Assembly: GCA_017501345.1 (NCBI GenBank)
Contig: JAFVXC010000039.1
Location: forward strand, 1-37,495
Direction of reading: 5' to 3'
Length of the DNA: 37,495 nucleotides
Source of the DNA: Clostridia bacterium
GTDB taxonomy: Bacteria; Bacillota_A; Clostridia; Oscillospirales; CAG-272
Made by a program: the position numbers and the translations under genes. The notes below the pieces were generated by a model. The model was not told where the DNA came from. It made no database searches and saw nothing but the letters and a program-made list of their open reading frames with translations. Positions 14,688-22,165 of this stretch are shown in pieces; the first letter of the stretch is position 1, and each line of letters opens with the position of its first letter.

Positions 14688-14855
14688 GCAGGGAAGCACC
14701 AAAAAGTGTGCAGTTTGCACCGAAATTTTATAAATTTTCTGTGAACAGTGTGCTTTTTGACGGACTCCGCGCCAAAGTGGGAGAGGCTTGTGTAAGCTAA
14801 GGCTCGGCAAAGGCTCTCCCTTCGGGACGCCAAACGGCATTCACCATCTCGTCGC

Positions 14856-17093
14856 CTACGATGCTCCCGTCTCCTTCCCGTGATAGGGGCAGAGCTCGTG
14901 CGGTACGGTGCCGTCCGTGAAAAACGCTACGGATGAACGGCTTCCGCGCACGTCCGAGAGGCATCCGTCACGAAGGAGAAGTCCCGAATCGGCGCAAACA
15001 CGGACGGCGCGGAGATGGGGATAACGGAAGGCAGTCCTTGTATGATCGACCGCAGGGGAATCGGTCTCGTAAAGTGCCCGCATCGCACCGTCCCACACCG
15101 AGAGCGCGGGGCTTCGGCTGAGCTCCGACAGAGACTCGGGATAGTCACAACCGTACCACACGCCCGCAAGCAGCGAGGGGGTATAGCCGACGAACCATCG
15201 GTCGAAGCTATACTGTGTCGTTCCCGTTTTGCCTGCGACCGAAACGCTGTCTGTGAGGGTGAGTGACCGCGCGGTGCCGCTTCCCGTCACGTTTTCGAGC
15301 AGCCTTGTCATAAGCTCGGCGTTTGATTCGGAGATCGCGCGGCGTACGACCGACCCGTTTTCAAGAAGCACTCGACCCGACGGATCGGTGACGAGTAGAA
15401 AGGAGCGCGAATTCCGAAAGATTCCGCCGTTTGCCAGCGCGGTGTAGGCTGTTGTGATCTCCCGAAGCGTCGTGCCGTAATTCATCTGCCCGAGCGCGAG
15501 TGCGGCGGTGCCGCGATCGGTCACGCCGTTTTCTCCGTCCCTCAAGGAGGTGATCCCGAGCGTGTTCTTCAGAAAATCGAAGGAGCGGTCGATCCCGATC
15601 TCCTCAAGCACACGCACAGCGACGGTGTTGAGGGAATGGCTGACGGCGTAGTCGATCGACGCTTTCCCGCGGTAGACGCCCGAGGCATTTTTCGGCCACG
15701 CGACGTACCGTCCGTCTGCCTGCCGCACGAAGCGGACGGGCGTGTCGTCGTAAACGCTCGCGTATTGGATCGCCCCCCATTCGAGCGCGGGGGCGTAGAC
15801 AGACAGCGGCTTCAGCACCGATCCGGGAGGTCTTTTCGCGTCGGTCGCGTAGCTGTAAACGCGGTCGCCGCGCTTCTCTCCGATCGCACCCGCAACGGCG
15901 AGGATATTGCCCGTTTCGGGGTCGAGGACGATCATCGCACATTCGGGCGCCCTGCCGTTTTCAAGGCGCGGAAAGTGTGATGCGTCGCTGTAATATGCGG
16001 ATAATGTCTCCTGAAGCACGGGATCGATCGGCGTATAGATGCGGAGCCCTCCGTAGTAAAGGAGATGCGACGCCTCTGCTCGGGTGTAGCCGTACTCCTC
16101 GCACAGTCCGTCGATGACGTCCTTCACAACGAGATCGGTGTACCACGAATTGTACGTCTCTCCCGCGCTACGCGCGTCCGTGTCGTCCTGCCCGTGCTTC
16201 TCGACCACCCTGACCGGATTCCCGATCGCTGTGCGGTATTCATCCTCCCCGATATAGCCCTGCAGGAGCATTTCACGGAGAATACTATCCCTGCGTGTCT
16301 TGTTGCTTTCGGGATGGCGGATCGGATCGTAGCGCGTGGGATTTTGCGTGATCGCCGCGATCGAGGCGCATTCGGAGAGGGTAAGCTCCATCGGCTCCTT
16401 CCCGAAATAGAATAGCGCCGCGCTCCCGACGCCGCGACATCCGTTCGCAAGGCTGATGACGTTCAGATAGCATTCAAGGATCTCCTCCTTCCCGAGATTC
16501 CTTTCGAGATCAAGGGCGCGAAAGACCTCGGTGATCTTTCGCATCGGCGTTTTCGCATTTTCCCCCGTGACGTTTTTCACGAGCTGCTGGGTGATGGTCG
16601 AGCCGCCGAAGCTCACGCTCCTTCTGCATAGATAATTCAGCACCGCCGCTCCGGTTCTTCGGAGATCGACGCCGCGGTGGGTGTAAAAGCGCTTGTCCTC
16701 GATCGCAACGAAGGCGTTCTGCAGATTCCTCGGGATTTCGGAGAGGGGAACGTACACGGATCTTTCGCCCCCCGACAGTGTCGCGTACAGCGCCGCACGC
16801 TCGAGGTCGACCGTACCGTCCTTCGCTCCGCCTTCAAAATAATATAGCTCTGCCGCACCGTATTTTCCCTCTGACGAAAAGAGGGAGAGATCGACCGCGA
16901 AGCGATCGGGATGGTACTCGACGTAAAGAGCACCGATCGCGGTGAGCGCTCCGCCGACCGTCGCGACTGCGAGAAGGAGCGCGAGGAGCGAGAGGAAAAA
17001 CGCGCGTGCTACTCGGCGCGGCTTTTGTCTGAGCGCTCCGTATTCCGTCTCTCTTTTTTGCTTTCCGTTCTTCCGTTCCTTCCGATGCTTCAT
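14856..17093 (-). CDS. Class A penicillin-binding protein (PBP1-type)
   Basis: The 745-residue bifunctional cell-wall enzyme has a basic cytoplasmic tail, one membrane helix (about 31-56) and a glycosyltransferase (GT51) domain. The latter has EDKRFYTHRG (catalytic E132), GGSTITQQLVKN (163-174) and the EVFRALDLE block (189-197). The transpeptidase domain has S425-V-L-K428 (nucleophile and base), S487-L-N489 and K622-T-G-T. All key residues are present. It polymerises lipid II and cross-links peptidoglycan outside the membrane. It ends soon after the transpeptidase domain, without PASTA or fibronectin repeats. An AGGA site lies 7 bases before the start at 17093. It is divergent from the BofC-like gene. 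A weak GC stem at about 14780-14820 may end transcription. Confidence 0.93.
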   Translation of the reverse strand: MKHRKERKNGKQKRETEYGALRQKPRRVARAFFLSLLALLLAVATVGGALTAIGALYVEYHPDRFAVDLSLFSSEGKYGAAELYYFEGGAKDGTVDLERAALYATLSGGERSVYVPLSEIPRNLQNAFVAIEDKRFYTHRGVDLRRTGAAVLNYLCRRSVSFGGSTITQQLVKNVTGENAKTPMRKITEVFRALDLERNLGKEEILECYLNVISLANGCRGVGSAALFYFGKEPMELTLSECASIAAITQNPTRYDPIRHPESNKTRRDSILREMLLQGYIGEDEYRTAIGNPVRVVEKHGQDDTDARSAGETYNSWYTDLVVKDVIDGLCEEYGYTRAEASHLLYYGGLRIYTPIDPVLQETLSAYYSDASHFPRLENGRAPECAMIVLDPETGNILAVAGAIGEKRGDRVYSYATDAKRPPGSVLKPLSVYAPALEWGAIQYASVYDDTPVRFVRQADGRYVAWPKNASGVYRGKASIDYAVSHSLNTVAVRVLEEIGIDRSFDFLKNTLGITSLRDGENGVTDRGTAALALGQMNYGTTLREITTAYTALANGGIFRNSRSFLLVTDPSGRVLLENGSVVRRAISESNAELMTRLLENVTGSGTARSLTLTDSVSVAGKTGTTQYSFDRWFVGYTPSLLAGVWYGCDYPESLSELSRSPALSVWDGAMRALYETDSPAVDHTRTAFRYPHLRAVRVCADSGLLLRDGCLSDVRGSRSSVAFFTDGTVPHELCPYHGKETGAS

Positions 17094-17119
17094 ATCTCCG
17101 TCCTGCTTTTATATAAAAT

Positions 17120-17137
17120 GTGCGGTAATGTCCGCAC
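17120..17137. promoter_or_regulatory. Palindrome in the divergent PBP/BofC-like intergenic region
   Basis: GTGCGG-TAATGT-CCGCAC, 6-bp arms around a 6-base centre, 27 bases upstream of the PBP start codon. It could be a regulator site or a leader hairpin of the PBP transcript. Confidence 0.45.
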
Positions 17138-17157
17138 GGTTATTGTGCCACGGATTT

Positions 17158-17187
17158 TTGCATATATGAGCGATTCCTCGGTAATAA
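17158..17187 (+). promoter_or_regulatory. Weak promoter candidate for the BofC-like gene
   Basis: TTGCAT (17158-17163), 18 bases, TAATAA (17182-17187). Both boxes are off consensus. Confidence 0.35.
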
Positions 17188-17264
17188 TAGGTGCAAGCGG
17201 CAGGAAACGCGGGCAAAGGATTCCGTGCCTTCCTGCAATTTCAAATCAGATTTCGGAGGAATTT

Positions 17265-17756
17265 ATGAAACTTTCCAAAAATATTCTGATCCTGTTCGGA
17301 TCTTATCTCGGCGCGATCGCGCTCGTAGCCCTTGTCGGACGGTTCACGGTCTCCCTCGGAACGGGGAATACGGATGCCCCGAGTGCGGATCTTCCCGTAG
17401 ACGGTGACGTCACTCTTGACACGGACATTCCCGTCGCGGTCCAGCCGGGCACGGATACCGACTCCGGCAGCGATACGGAGGGAGAAGGGACCGATGCGGG
17501 AACGGAGCGGCCCGACGGCGGCGCAGAGACCGACAAGGCAGAGACTCCGACCGTCTATTACGTCAAGACGGTGAAGAGCGAGGACGGCAAGACCTCGGGC
17601 GTGATCGGCGTTTACAGCGCGGACGGCGCGCTCCTTGATCTTCTGTCGACGCCCGCCTTCGCCCTTCCGCAAAGCGACCGTACGCTTCTTGACAGCGGCA
17701 TCGAGGTCATCGGCGACGAGGCGCTCGCAGCGATCCTCGAGGATTTCGGGGGATAA
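17265..17756 (+). CDS. Membrane-anchored protein with BofC C-terminal-like domain
   Basis: The 163-residue protein has an N-terminal membrane segment (about 6-28), then a long Asp/Thr/Gly/Glu-rich linker (about 35-95). The C-terminal domain of about 65 residues (VYYVKTV, GVIGVYSADG, ALPQSDRTLLDSGIEV, ALAAILEDFGG) has the shape of the BofC C-terminal domain. In Bacillus, BofC tunes proteolytic signalling to sigma-K during sporulation, but in Clostridia this domain is widespread in proteins of unknown role. The domain should lie outside the membrane. The start at 17265 follows GGAGGA by 4-5 bases; a longer upstream frame overlaps the PBP gene and is not supported. Confidence 0.72.
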   Translation: MKLSKNILILFGSYLGAIALVALVGRFTVSLGTGNTDAPSADLPVDGDVTLDTDIPVAVQPGTDTDSGSDTEGEGTDAGTERPDGGAETDKAETPTVYYVKTVKSEDGKTSGVIGVYSADGALLDLLSTPAFALPQSDRTLLDSGIEVIGDEALAAILEDFGG

Positions 17757-17759
17757 GGC

Positions 17760-17890
17760 GTTGTGTCCTTAAGAACACAACGCAGCTATGATCACCTGCG
17801 GTGAGTTATGGGTTATGATCGGGCTTCGCCCGAGTTATGGTGCCCTTCGGGCAGTTTATAACGCTTGCGACGCAAGCTCAAAGCTCATAA
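17760..17890. repeat. Cluster of short perfect hairpins
   Basis: Five dyads lie close together: GTTGTGT...ACACAAC (17760-17781) right after the BofC-like stop, CGGGC-TTC-GCCCG (17820-17832), TGCCC-TTC-GGGCA (17841-17853), GCTTGCG-A-CGCAAGC (17863-17877), with GAGTTATGG repeated between them and an inverted CATAAC at 17886. There is no T-run. I see no gene here; it resembles a dispersed intergenic repeat. Confidence 0.65.
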
Positions 17891-17949
17891 CGGAAACGGC
17901 TCGTAACGCGGGGCTTTTGCTGACATTTTACTATAATCCGCAGATTGGC

Positions 17950-17978
17950 TTGCCTTTCTGCGGATTTTATGATATAAT
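17950..17978 (+). promoter_or_regulatory. Promoter of the 227-residue unknown protein
   Basis: TTGCCT (17950-17955), 17 bases, TATAAT (17973-17978). Transcription would start near 17985, so the coding start at 18043 fits and earlier in-frame ATGs (17986, 17989, 17995) would be nearly leaderless. Confidence 0.8.
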
Positions 17979-18042
17979 GATGAGGATGATGCAGATGGAA
18001 AATAGCCTTAATACAAAACCTGCGACGAGAGGAAGAAACAAA

Positions 18043-18726
18043 ATGACCGTGTTTGTGCGTTTTGCAAACAGCATTTATAATTGCGAGGTGATCGTGAAGG
18101 ATTCTGTCGGAACCCGCAAGTATTTTGTCGACTTGACCGAGGCGAACGAGGAACGCTTCGATTTCCTCGAGATCGACGTGAAGAGCGGCGATTTTGAGCT
18201 GACCGTTCTGCCGCAGATGGCGGATTACAAGGCAATTATGTCGGAAATGGAGATCACGGACCGGAAGGACAGACTTGCAAAAAAAATTGGGAACGCAATG
18301 CTTTCGTTTGCTGATTCGACGATGCTTCGCGTGGGGTGCAAATACAGGGTATCGGGCCTAAAAGACGGGAATACGATCTTTCTCTGTCAGCAAGAGTACG
18401 TGTTCGGTACGTTTGACCGATTTGATCTGCTCGGGCTGCTCCCAATGGCATATATGTTTTTTGAGGCCTCCTATAGCGGATGTCGCTTTGATCTTTCGGA
18501 TGCTTTTGAATTGAACAGAAAAGCGGTTATATCCACGTCAAGAAAGATCGCTCTCACCGACGTGGGGCTGCAGCTGATCCTTACATACCCGCTACAGGTT
18601 GGGCGGATCAAGCGGTTGTCCAAAAACAAAAAGATCAAAAGGACACTCATAAAATTTAACCGTATGAACGAGGAGCAAAGGCAAAGGGTGCTCGAGAAAA
18701 AGGAAAAATTCATGAGCCGCCTATAA
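18043..18726 (+). CDS. Protein of unknown function, basic C-terminus
   Basis: The 227-residue product has no signal peptide. The first 65 residues look like a beta-rich domain (FVRFANSIYNCEVIV, RKYFVDLTEAN, DFELTVLPQ). A helical region follows with one moderately hydrophobic stretch (about 128-143, LLGLLPMAYMFFEA), too weak to call a sure membrane helix. The last 30 residues are strongly basic and helical (KKIKRTLIKF, EEQRQRVLEKKEKF). No family is recognised. The start is set at 18043, with GAGGA 9 bases upstream and a 58-base leader from the predicted transcription start; an ATG at 17995 is possible. GC content is lower than in the neighbours, with its own promoter and terminator, suggesting acquired DNA. 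Confidence 0.7.
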   Translation: MTVFVRFANSIYNCEVIVKDSVGTRKYFVDLTEANEERFDFLEIDVKSGDFELTVLPQMADYKAIMSEMEITDRKDRLAKKIGNAMLSFADSTMLRVGCKYRVSGLKDGNTIFLCQQEYVFGTFDRFDLLGLLPMAYMFFEASYSGCRFDLSDAFELNRKAVISTSRKIALTDVGLQLILTYPLQVGRIKRLSKNKKIKRTLIKFNRMNEEQRQRVLEKKEKFMSRL

Positions 18727-18769
18727 AAGGGCAGGGATCATAGAAATTCCGTTTTTGGGGCAATATATA

Positions 18770-18802
18770 AACCCGACAGACTTTTTAATAATCTGTCGGG
18801 TT
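18770..18802 (+). terminator. Terminator after the 227-residue unknown protein
   Basis: AACCCGACAGA (18770-18780) pairs with TCTGTCGGGTT (18792-18802), followed by AATTATTG. Confidence 0.75.
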
Positions 18803-18819
18803 AATTATTGTATAACGAA

Positions 18820-19125
18820 AACCACCCGCTAAGCGGGTGGTTCCATAGAGGCTTTTGCCGCCCCGCAATCCCGCCGCAGCGGTAGGCTCCCCTGTGTAAG
18901 GGGAGCTGTCAGCGAAGCTGACTGAGGGGGTGTTTGAGAGTGTTTTTACAATCCCTCCGTCACGGTAAGCCGTGCCACTTCCCTTTACACAAGGGAGGCT
19001 AAGATAGTCGCCACATTTGTGGCAGTAGGGCAGGTTTGCATGTGTCGGACATTTCAGTGGGCTTTCAGCCCCGCCAGTAACATGCCCTTATAGGGCTGAG
19101 CAAGCCATCGGCTTAGCCGGTGGTT
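18820..19125. mobile_element. IS200/IS605-like relic or non-autonomous derivative without transposase
   Basis: A perfect hairpin AACCACCCGCT-A-AGCGGGTGGTT (18820-18842) stands at one end and CCATCGGC-TTA-GCCGGTGG (19105-19123) at the other. Between lie GCCACA-TT-TGTGGC (19010-19023) and GCCCT-TAT-AGGGC (19084-19096). Terminal hairpins without inverted repeats are the mark of IS200/IS605 elements, and the 19005-19125 part resembles ends I associate with such elements in gut Clostridia. No tnpA or tnpB is present. A MITE-like repeat is nested inside. The stretch has no gene. Confidence 0.5.
18883..19003. repeat. MITE-like element, copy 2
   Basis: TAGGCTCCCC at the left and GGGAGGCTA at the right; inside GGGAGCTGTCAGCGAAGCTG with ACTGAGGG, then CCCTCCGTCACGGTAAGCCG. 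The order and sequence match copy 1 at 13875-14014. Confidence 0.75.
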
Positions 19126-19137
19126 ATGACTGAAGGC

Positions 19138-19764
19138 TCACACGAGCATATACACGAGATACGAGAGCATATACGCGACGATCGGGACACCCGAGCCGAT
19201 GAGGTATTCCTTCGGGGTATGGTGCTTGCCGCGGAGAGATGCCCAGAAGATGACCGTCCAGAGGAGCACGCCCGTGATCGCACCGACCGTGCCGACGTAA
19301 AGGCAAAGCAGAAGGATCGGACCCGACACGCTGCACGCGTGACCGCTTGCGCGGACGCGAATGACCTTATTGAGGACGAGCAGAAGCACGACCGAGAGGA
19401 GATAGGTCAGGTGAATGATCCGCAGCTCCTCGGTGCAGTGGGCGAGAATGCCGTAGAGAACGGCGGAAAGATACCCTGCCGCCGAGAGGTACATCGCGAG
19501 ACTGCGCTGACCGTCGCGTCCCTTTCTGCGGATCGCGGGGATTGCGTAGGAAAGCGGATAGGCGAGGATGGGGAAGAGGGCAAGGAAGCACTGTGAGAGG
19601 AAAAGCTCCGACGGCGCCGTGAAAAGCGCGGGAGATTGGAACCACAGAAGCGTCAGGATCGCCGCGACCATAAGGGGCGGGACCGTGACGATGCGCACGA
19701 TGCGTGCGACCTGCCCGAGGGCTGTCTGTTTGTCTTTTTCGGGATTTCTGAGCTCATTTATCAT
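19138..19764 (-). CDS. PAP2-like integral membrane protein
   Basis: The 208-residue protein has about five or six membrane helices. ASGHACS in one loop and LRGKHHTPKEYLIGS near the C-terminus resemble the PSGH and SR-x5-H-x3-D motifs of PAP2-type phosphatases (lipid phosphate phosphatases, undecaprenyl-diphosphatases), but the final Asp is Glu and the first KxxxxxxRP motif is not clear. If active it would remove phosphate from a lipid or isoprenoid at the membrane. It could also be an inactive relative. The start follows TGAGG by 7 bases. It stands alone: a relic element is downstream and an AT-rich intergenic region upstream. The membrane location is clear, the family is moderately supported. 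Confidence 0.6.
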   Translation of the reverse strand: MINELRNPEKDKQTALGQVARIVRIVTVPPLMVAAILTLLWFQSPALFTAPSELFLSQCFLALFPILAYPLSYAIPAIRRKGRDGQRSLAMYLSAAGYLSAVLYGILAHCTEELRIIHLTYLLSVVLLLVLNKVIRVRASGHACSVSGPILLLCLYVGTVGAITGVLLWTVIFWASLRGKHHTPKEYLIGSGVPIVAYMLSYLVYMLV

Positions 19765-20056
19765 TTTGAAACCTCATTCTGCCAAGTACCGAGGCGGCAC
19801 CGACGATTTGTTTTTTATAGTATGTAGGGCACACGCCGTATGAACAAGATGTATCAACTATCAAATATAGTATTGAATACCACATCCAACATTATTTTAT
19901 ACCGAATCGCCCATTCTTACAACAGTCAATTGCGTGTAAAATGACTGATTTATAGGCAAATGTTCGTATTTGCTCAAAAAATAAGTCGATTTGCCCTCTC
20001 ACCCGCTTCGCGTCCCCGAAGGGGGTATCCTTCTTTCATAGCCTCCCCCGAAGGAC
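19765..20056. other. AT-rich intergenic stretch
   Basis: No gene or strong dyad is seen. Minus-strand TATAAA-like motifs near 19815 could start the PAP2-like gene but lack a good -35. The part at 19990-20055 has short GC blocks (CCCCGAAGGGGG) like decayed repeats. Confidence 0.5.
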
Positions 20057-20085
20057 TTGACAGCATAGCGGGAATGTGCTATACT
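20057..20085 (+). promoter_or_regulatory. Promoter of the DUF1934-yfmF-yfmH-lgt-folD operon
   Basis: TTGACA (20057-20062), 17 bases, TATACT (20080-20085). Confidence 0.87.
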
Positions 20086-20105
20086 AATAAGGATAAAAAA
20101 GCAGA

Positions 20106-20149
20106 TCCCGCCGCGGGCGGCGGGACGCCTGCGGGGGCCTCCCGCGGGC
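20106..20149 (+). promoter_or_regulatory. Two GC-rich leader hairpins before the DUF1934 gene
   Basis: TCCCGCCGC-GG-GCGGCGGGA (20106-20125) and GCCTGCGGG-N5-CCCGCGGGC (20127-20149) follow the predicted transcription start (about 20092) directly and end a few bases before the ribosome site. There is no T-run. They may stabilise the mRNA or tune translation. Confidence 0.6.
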
Positions 20150-20168
20150 GGAAAGGGAGCATCAAACG

Positions 20169-20846
20169 ATGGCTATCGAAACGAGGATGACCGAGGAGAG
20201 AGACGTACGCGTTCACGTTCGGTCACTGCAATACGATTACAGAGAATCGCTGTCCGAGCGGATCAAAAAAATGCGCGAGGCTGCCGAGGAGCTTCTCGAG
20301 GCTCTTGAGGAGGCGGGCGTTCCGTGCGACGGAGACGAGGGGGAGGATCTTTACGACGCCGCCGCGTGCGGAGACGCGGGCGAGCCCTTCGAGATGGTGA
20401 CTGAGGGACGGCTTCGTGTCAAGGGGAATCTCTGCGAGCTTTCCTATATGGAGACGGGCGCCGAGGGGCTTGAGGACACGAGGACCACGCTCGTATTCTC
20501 AAGGAATCGCCCGAGTATCCTGACGCTCACGCGCACGGGGATGATGAAGATGACGCTCTCCTTCGAGGAGGGGCGGCACCACATCGGTGACTACCACATC
20601 GGCGCACTTCAGTCGCTCTTTTCGGACGGAAAGCGCGGGCTTTCGATCGCATCCTACGCGCGCAGGGTAGAGAACAAGCTCCTCACGAGCGGTACGCTCG
20701 AGCTTGACTACATCATCGAGGTGCGCGGGATGGATACCCAGCGGACGGTGTTCTCGCTGTCGATCTCCGATCTTCCGCTCGTCCCGAACGGCTTTTCGGG
20801 CGGCACGACAGATTGTTCGCCCGACGGGGAAGGGGTTATTCAATGA
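20169..20846 (+). CDS. DUF1934 family protein (YwiB-like)
   Basis: The 225-residue protein starts like DUF1934 (DVRVHVRSLQ). It then has an unusual acidic helical insert (about 30-70) before the conserved beta-barrel part: VTEGRLRVKGNLCELSYMET, TLVFSRNRPSILTLTRTG, the MKMTLSFEEG strand, ADYHIG-type GDYHIGALQ, and the LDYIIEV and FSLSI strands. The Bacillus relative YwiB is a small lipocalin-like barrel of unknown role, about 140 residues; the extra length here is the insert and a short tail. It is cytoplasmic. GGGAG lies 9 bases before the start. The stop overlaps the next start (ATGA), so translation is probably coupled with yfmF. Confidence 0.8.
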   Translation: MAIETRMTEERDVRVHVRSLQYDYRESLSERIKKMREAAEELLEALEEAGVPCDGDEGEDLYDAAACGDAGEPFEMVTEGRLRVKGNLCELSYMETGAEGLEDTRTTLVFSRNRPSILTLTRTGMMKMTLSFEEGRHHIGDYHIGALQSLFSDGKRGLSIASYARRVENKLLTSGTLELDYIIEVRGMDTQRTVFSLSISDLPLVPNGFSGGTTDCSPDGEGVIQ

Positions 20847-22165
20847 TTCCGAAGCAGTATGACCTCGGGGACGGAATGACGCTCACGGCACTGACGACCG
20901 ATCGCTTCAAGACCGCTTGCCTGACCGTCTCGACCGCCCTTCTTGCGGATGCCGTCCTGTCGCCGCAGAATACTCTCCTTCTCGGCGTTCTCGGGCGGGG
21001 AAGCGCGAAGCATCCGACCCTCCTCGACCTCAATCGGCGTATGGACGAGCTGTACGATCTCACGCTCTTCTCGCGTAATTACCGTATGGGGGACCTGCAG
21101 ATCCTCGGGAGCGGCGCGTATTTCGTTGATCCCGCCTTTCTGCCTTTAAGCGATGGTCGCGCGATCGAGAGAGAGAACGTACAGATGCTTGCGGACAGCC
21201 TTTACGCACCGCTTTACGACGAAAACCGACTCCTGCGAAGCGACTATACCGAGCGCGAAAAGACCGTGCAGTGCGACGCGATCCGCGACGAAAGGAATCA
21301 GCCCGCCGCCTATGCGGAGCAGAGAAGCCGCGAATTGACCTTTCGGGATTCCCCCCACGGCGTTTCCTTTTTCGGAACGACAGACGGTGTCGGGGAAATG
21401 ACGCCCGACATCCTGACACGGCGGTATCACGACGTTTTCCCGCGTGCCTCTCTCCGCTTTTTCTACGTCGGTTCATCCGAGGGGGAGCGGGTCGCAGAGC
21501 TGATCTCGGACTGCTTCCGAGAGGCGGACGGACGATCCCAAAGGGGAGACGTGCGCCCGATGGATACGCCGCCGCAATACGCGCCGAGCCCTTCGCCGAC
21601 GCGCCGCTTTGAGGAATCCCTCCCCGTGCCGCAGAGCAAGCTTGTCCTGACCTTTTCGTCGGGGGCGGATCTCCGCTCCTCCGACGTTTACACGGCGATG
21701 GTGTATAACGAGATCCTCGGCGGCTCTCCGACGTCGAAGCTCTTTACGAACGTGCGTGAAAAAAAGAGCCTTTGCTATTATTGTTCGTCGGTGCTCGATT
21801 TTTATAAGGGATATTTTTCGGTCGCGTCGGGGATTCGGCTGGAGAACCGCACAGAGACCGAGGCGGCGATCCTTCACGAGATCGAGGAGATGCGCCGCGG
21901 GCATATTTCCGTTAAGGAGCTCGAATATGCAAGGCGCTATCTTTCGTCGGTCTATACGAGCCTTTACGACAGCGCCTCGTCGATCGAAAGCTATTTCCTC
22001 GCGCGTGGGATCTACGGCGTTTCTGTGACGCCCGAGGAGACGAGGCGAGAGATCGCCCGTGTCACGCTTGACGACGTCGTGCGATACGCACAGAGCGTCT
22101 CGCTGTCCTCGGTCTATTTCCTCGCGGGAACGCGGACGGACGGCACAGAGGAGGACACCGAATGA
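20843..22165 (+). CDS. yfmF: YfmF-type M16 peptidase-like protein (inactive partner)
   Basis: The 440-residue protein has the two-lobe M16 fold pattern, but where an active enzyme has HxxEH this one reads SAKHPTLLDLNRRMDEL, so metal binding is lost. The conserved C-terminal half (YNEILGGSPTSKLFTNVREKKSLCYY) is the substrate-holding R/Y segment of M16 proteins. It pairs with the active YfmH encoded next; such pairs work as heterodimeric proteases, and public annotation links YfmF/YfmH to EF-P 5-aminopentanol modification. The start at 20843 overlaps the upstream stop by 4 bases and has AAGGGG 7 bases ahead. It ends in another 4-base overlap with yfmH. Confidence 0.87.
   Translation: MIPKQYDLGDGMTLTALTTDRFKTACLTVSTALLADAVLSPQNTLLLGVLGRGSAKHPTLLDLNRRMDELYDLTLFSRNYRMGDLQILGSGAYFVDPAFLPLSDGRAIERENVQMLADSLYAPLYDENRLLRSDYTEREKTVQCDAIRDERNQPAAYAEQRSRELTFRDSPHGVSFFGTTDGVGEMTPDILTRRYHDVFPRASLRFFYVGSSEGERVAELISDCFREADGRSQRGDVRPMDTPPQYAPSPSPTRRFEESLPVPQSKLVLTFSSGADLRSSDVYTAMVYNEILGGSPTSKLFTNVREKKSLCYYCSSVLDFYKGYFSVASGIRLENRTETEAAILHEIEEMRRGHISVKELEYARRYLSSVYTSLYDSASSIESYFLARGIYGVSVTPEETRREIARVTLDDVVRYAQSVSLSSVYFLAGTRTDGTEEDTE

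Noticed and set aside
16911..17264. Longer start for the BofC-like protein
   Set aside because: It would overlap the PBP start region and both promoters; the internal ATG at 17265 has a strong ribosome site and begins a membrane anchor.
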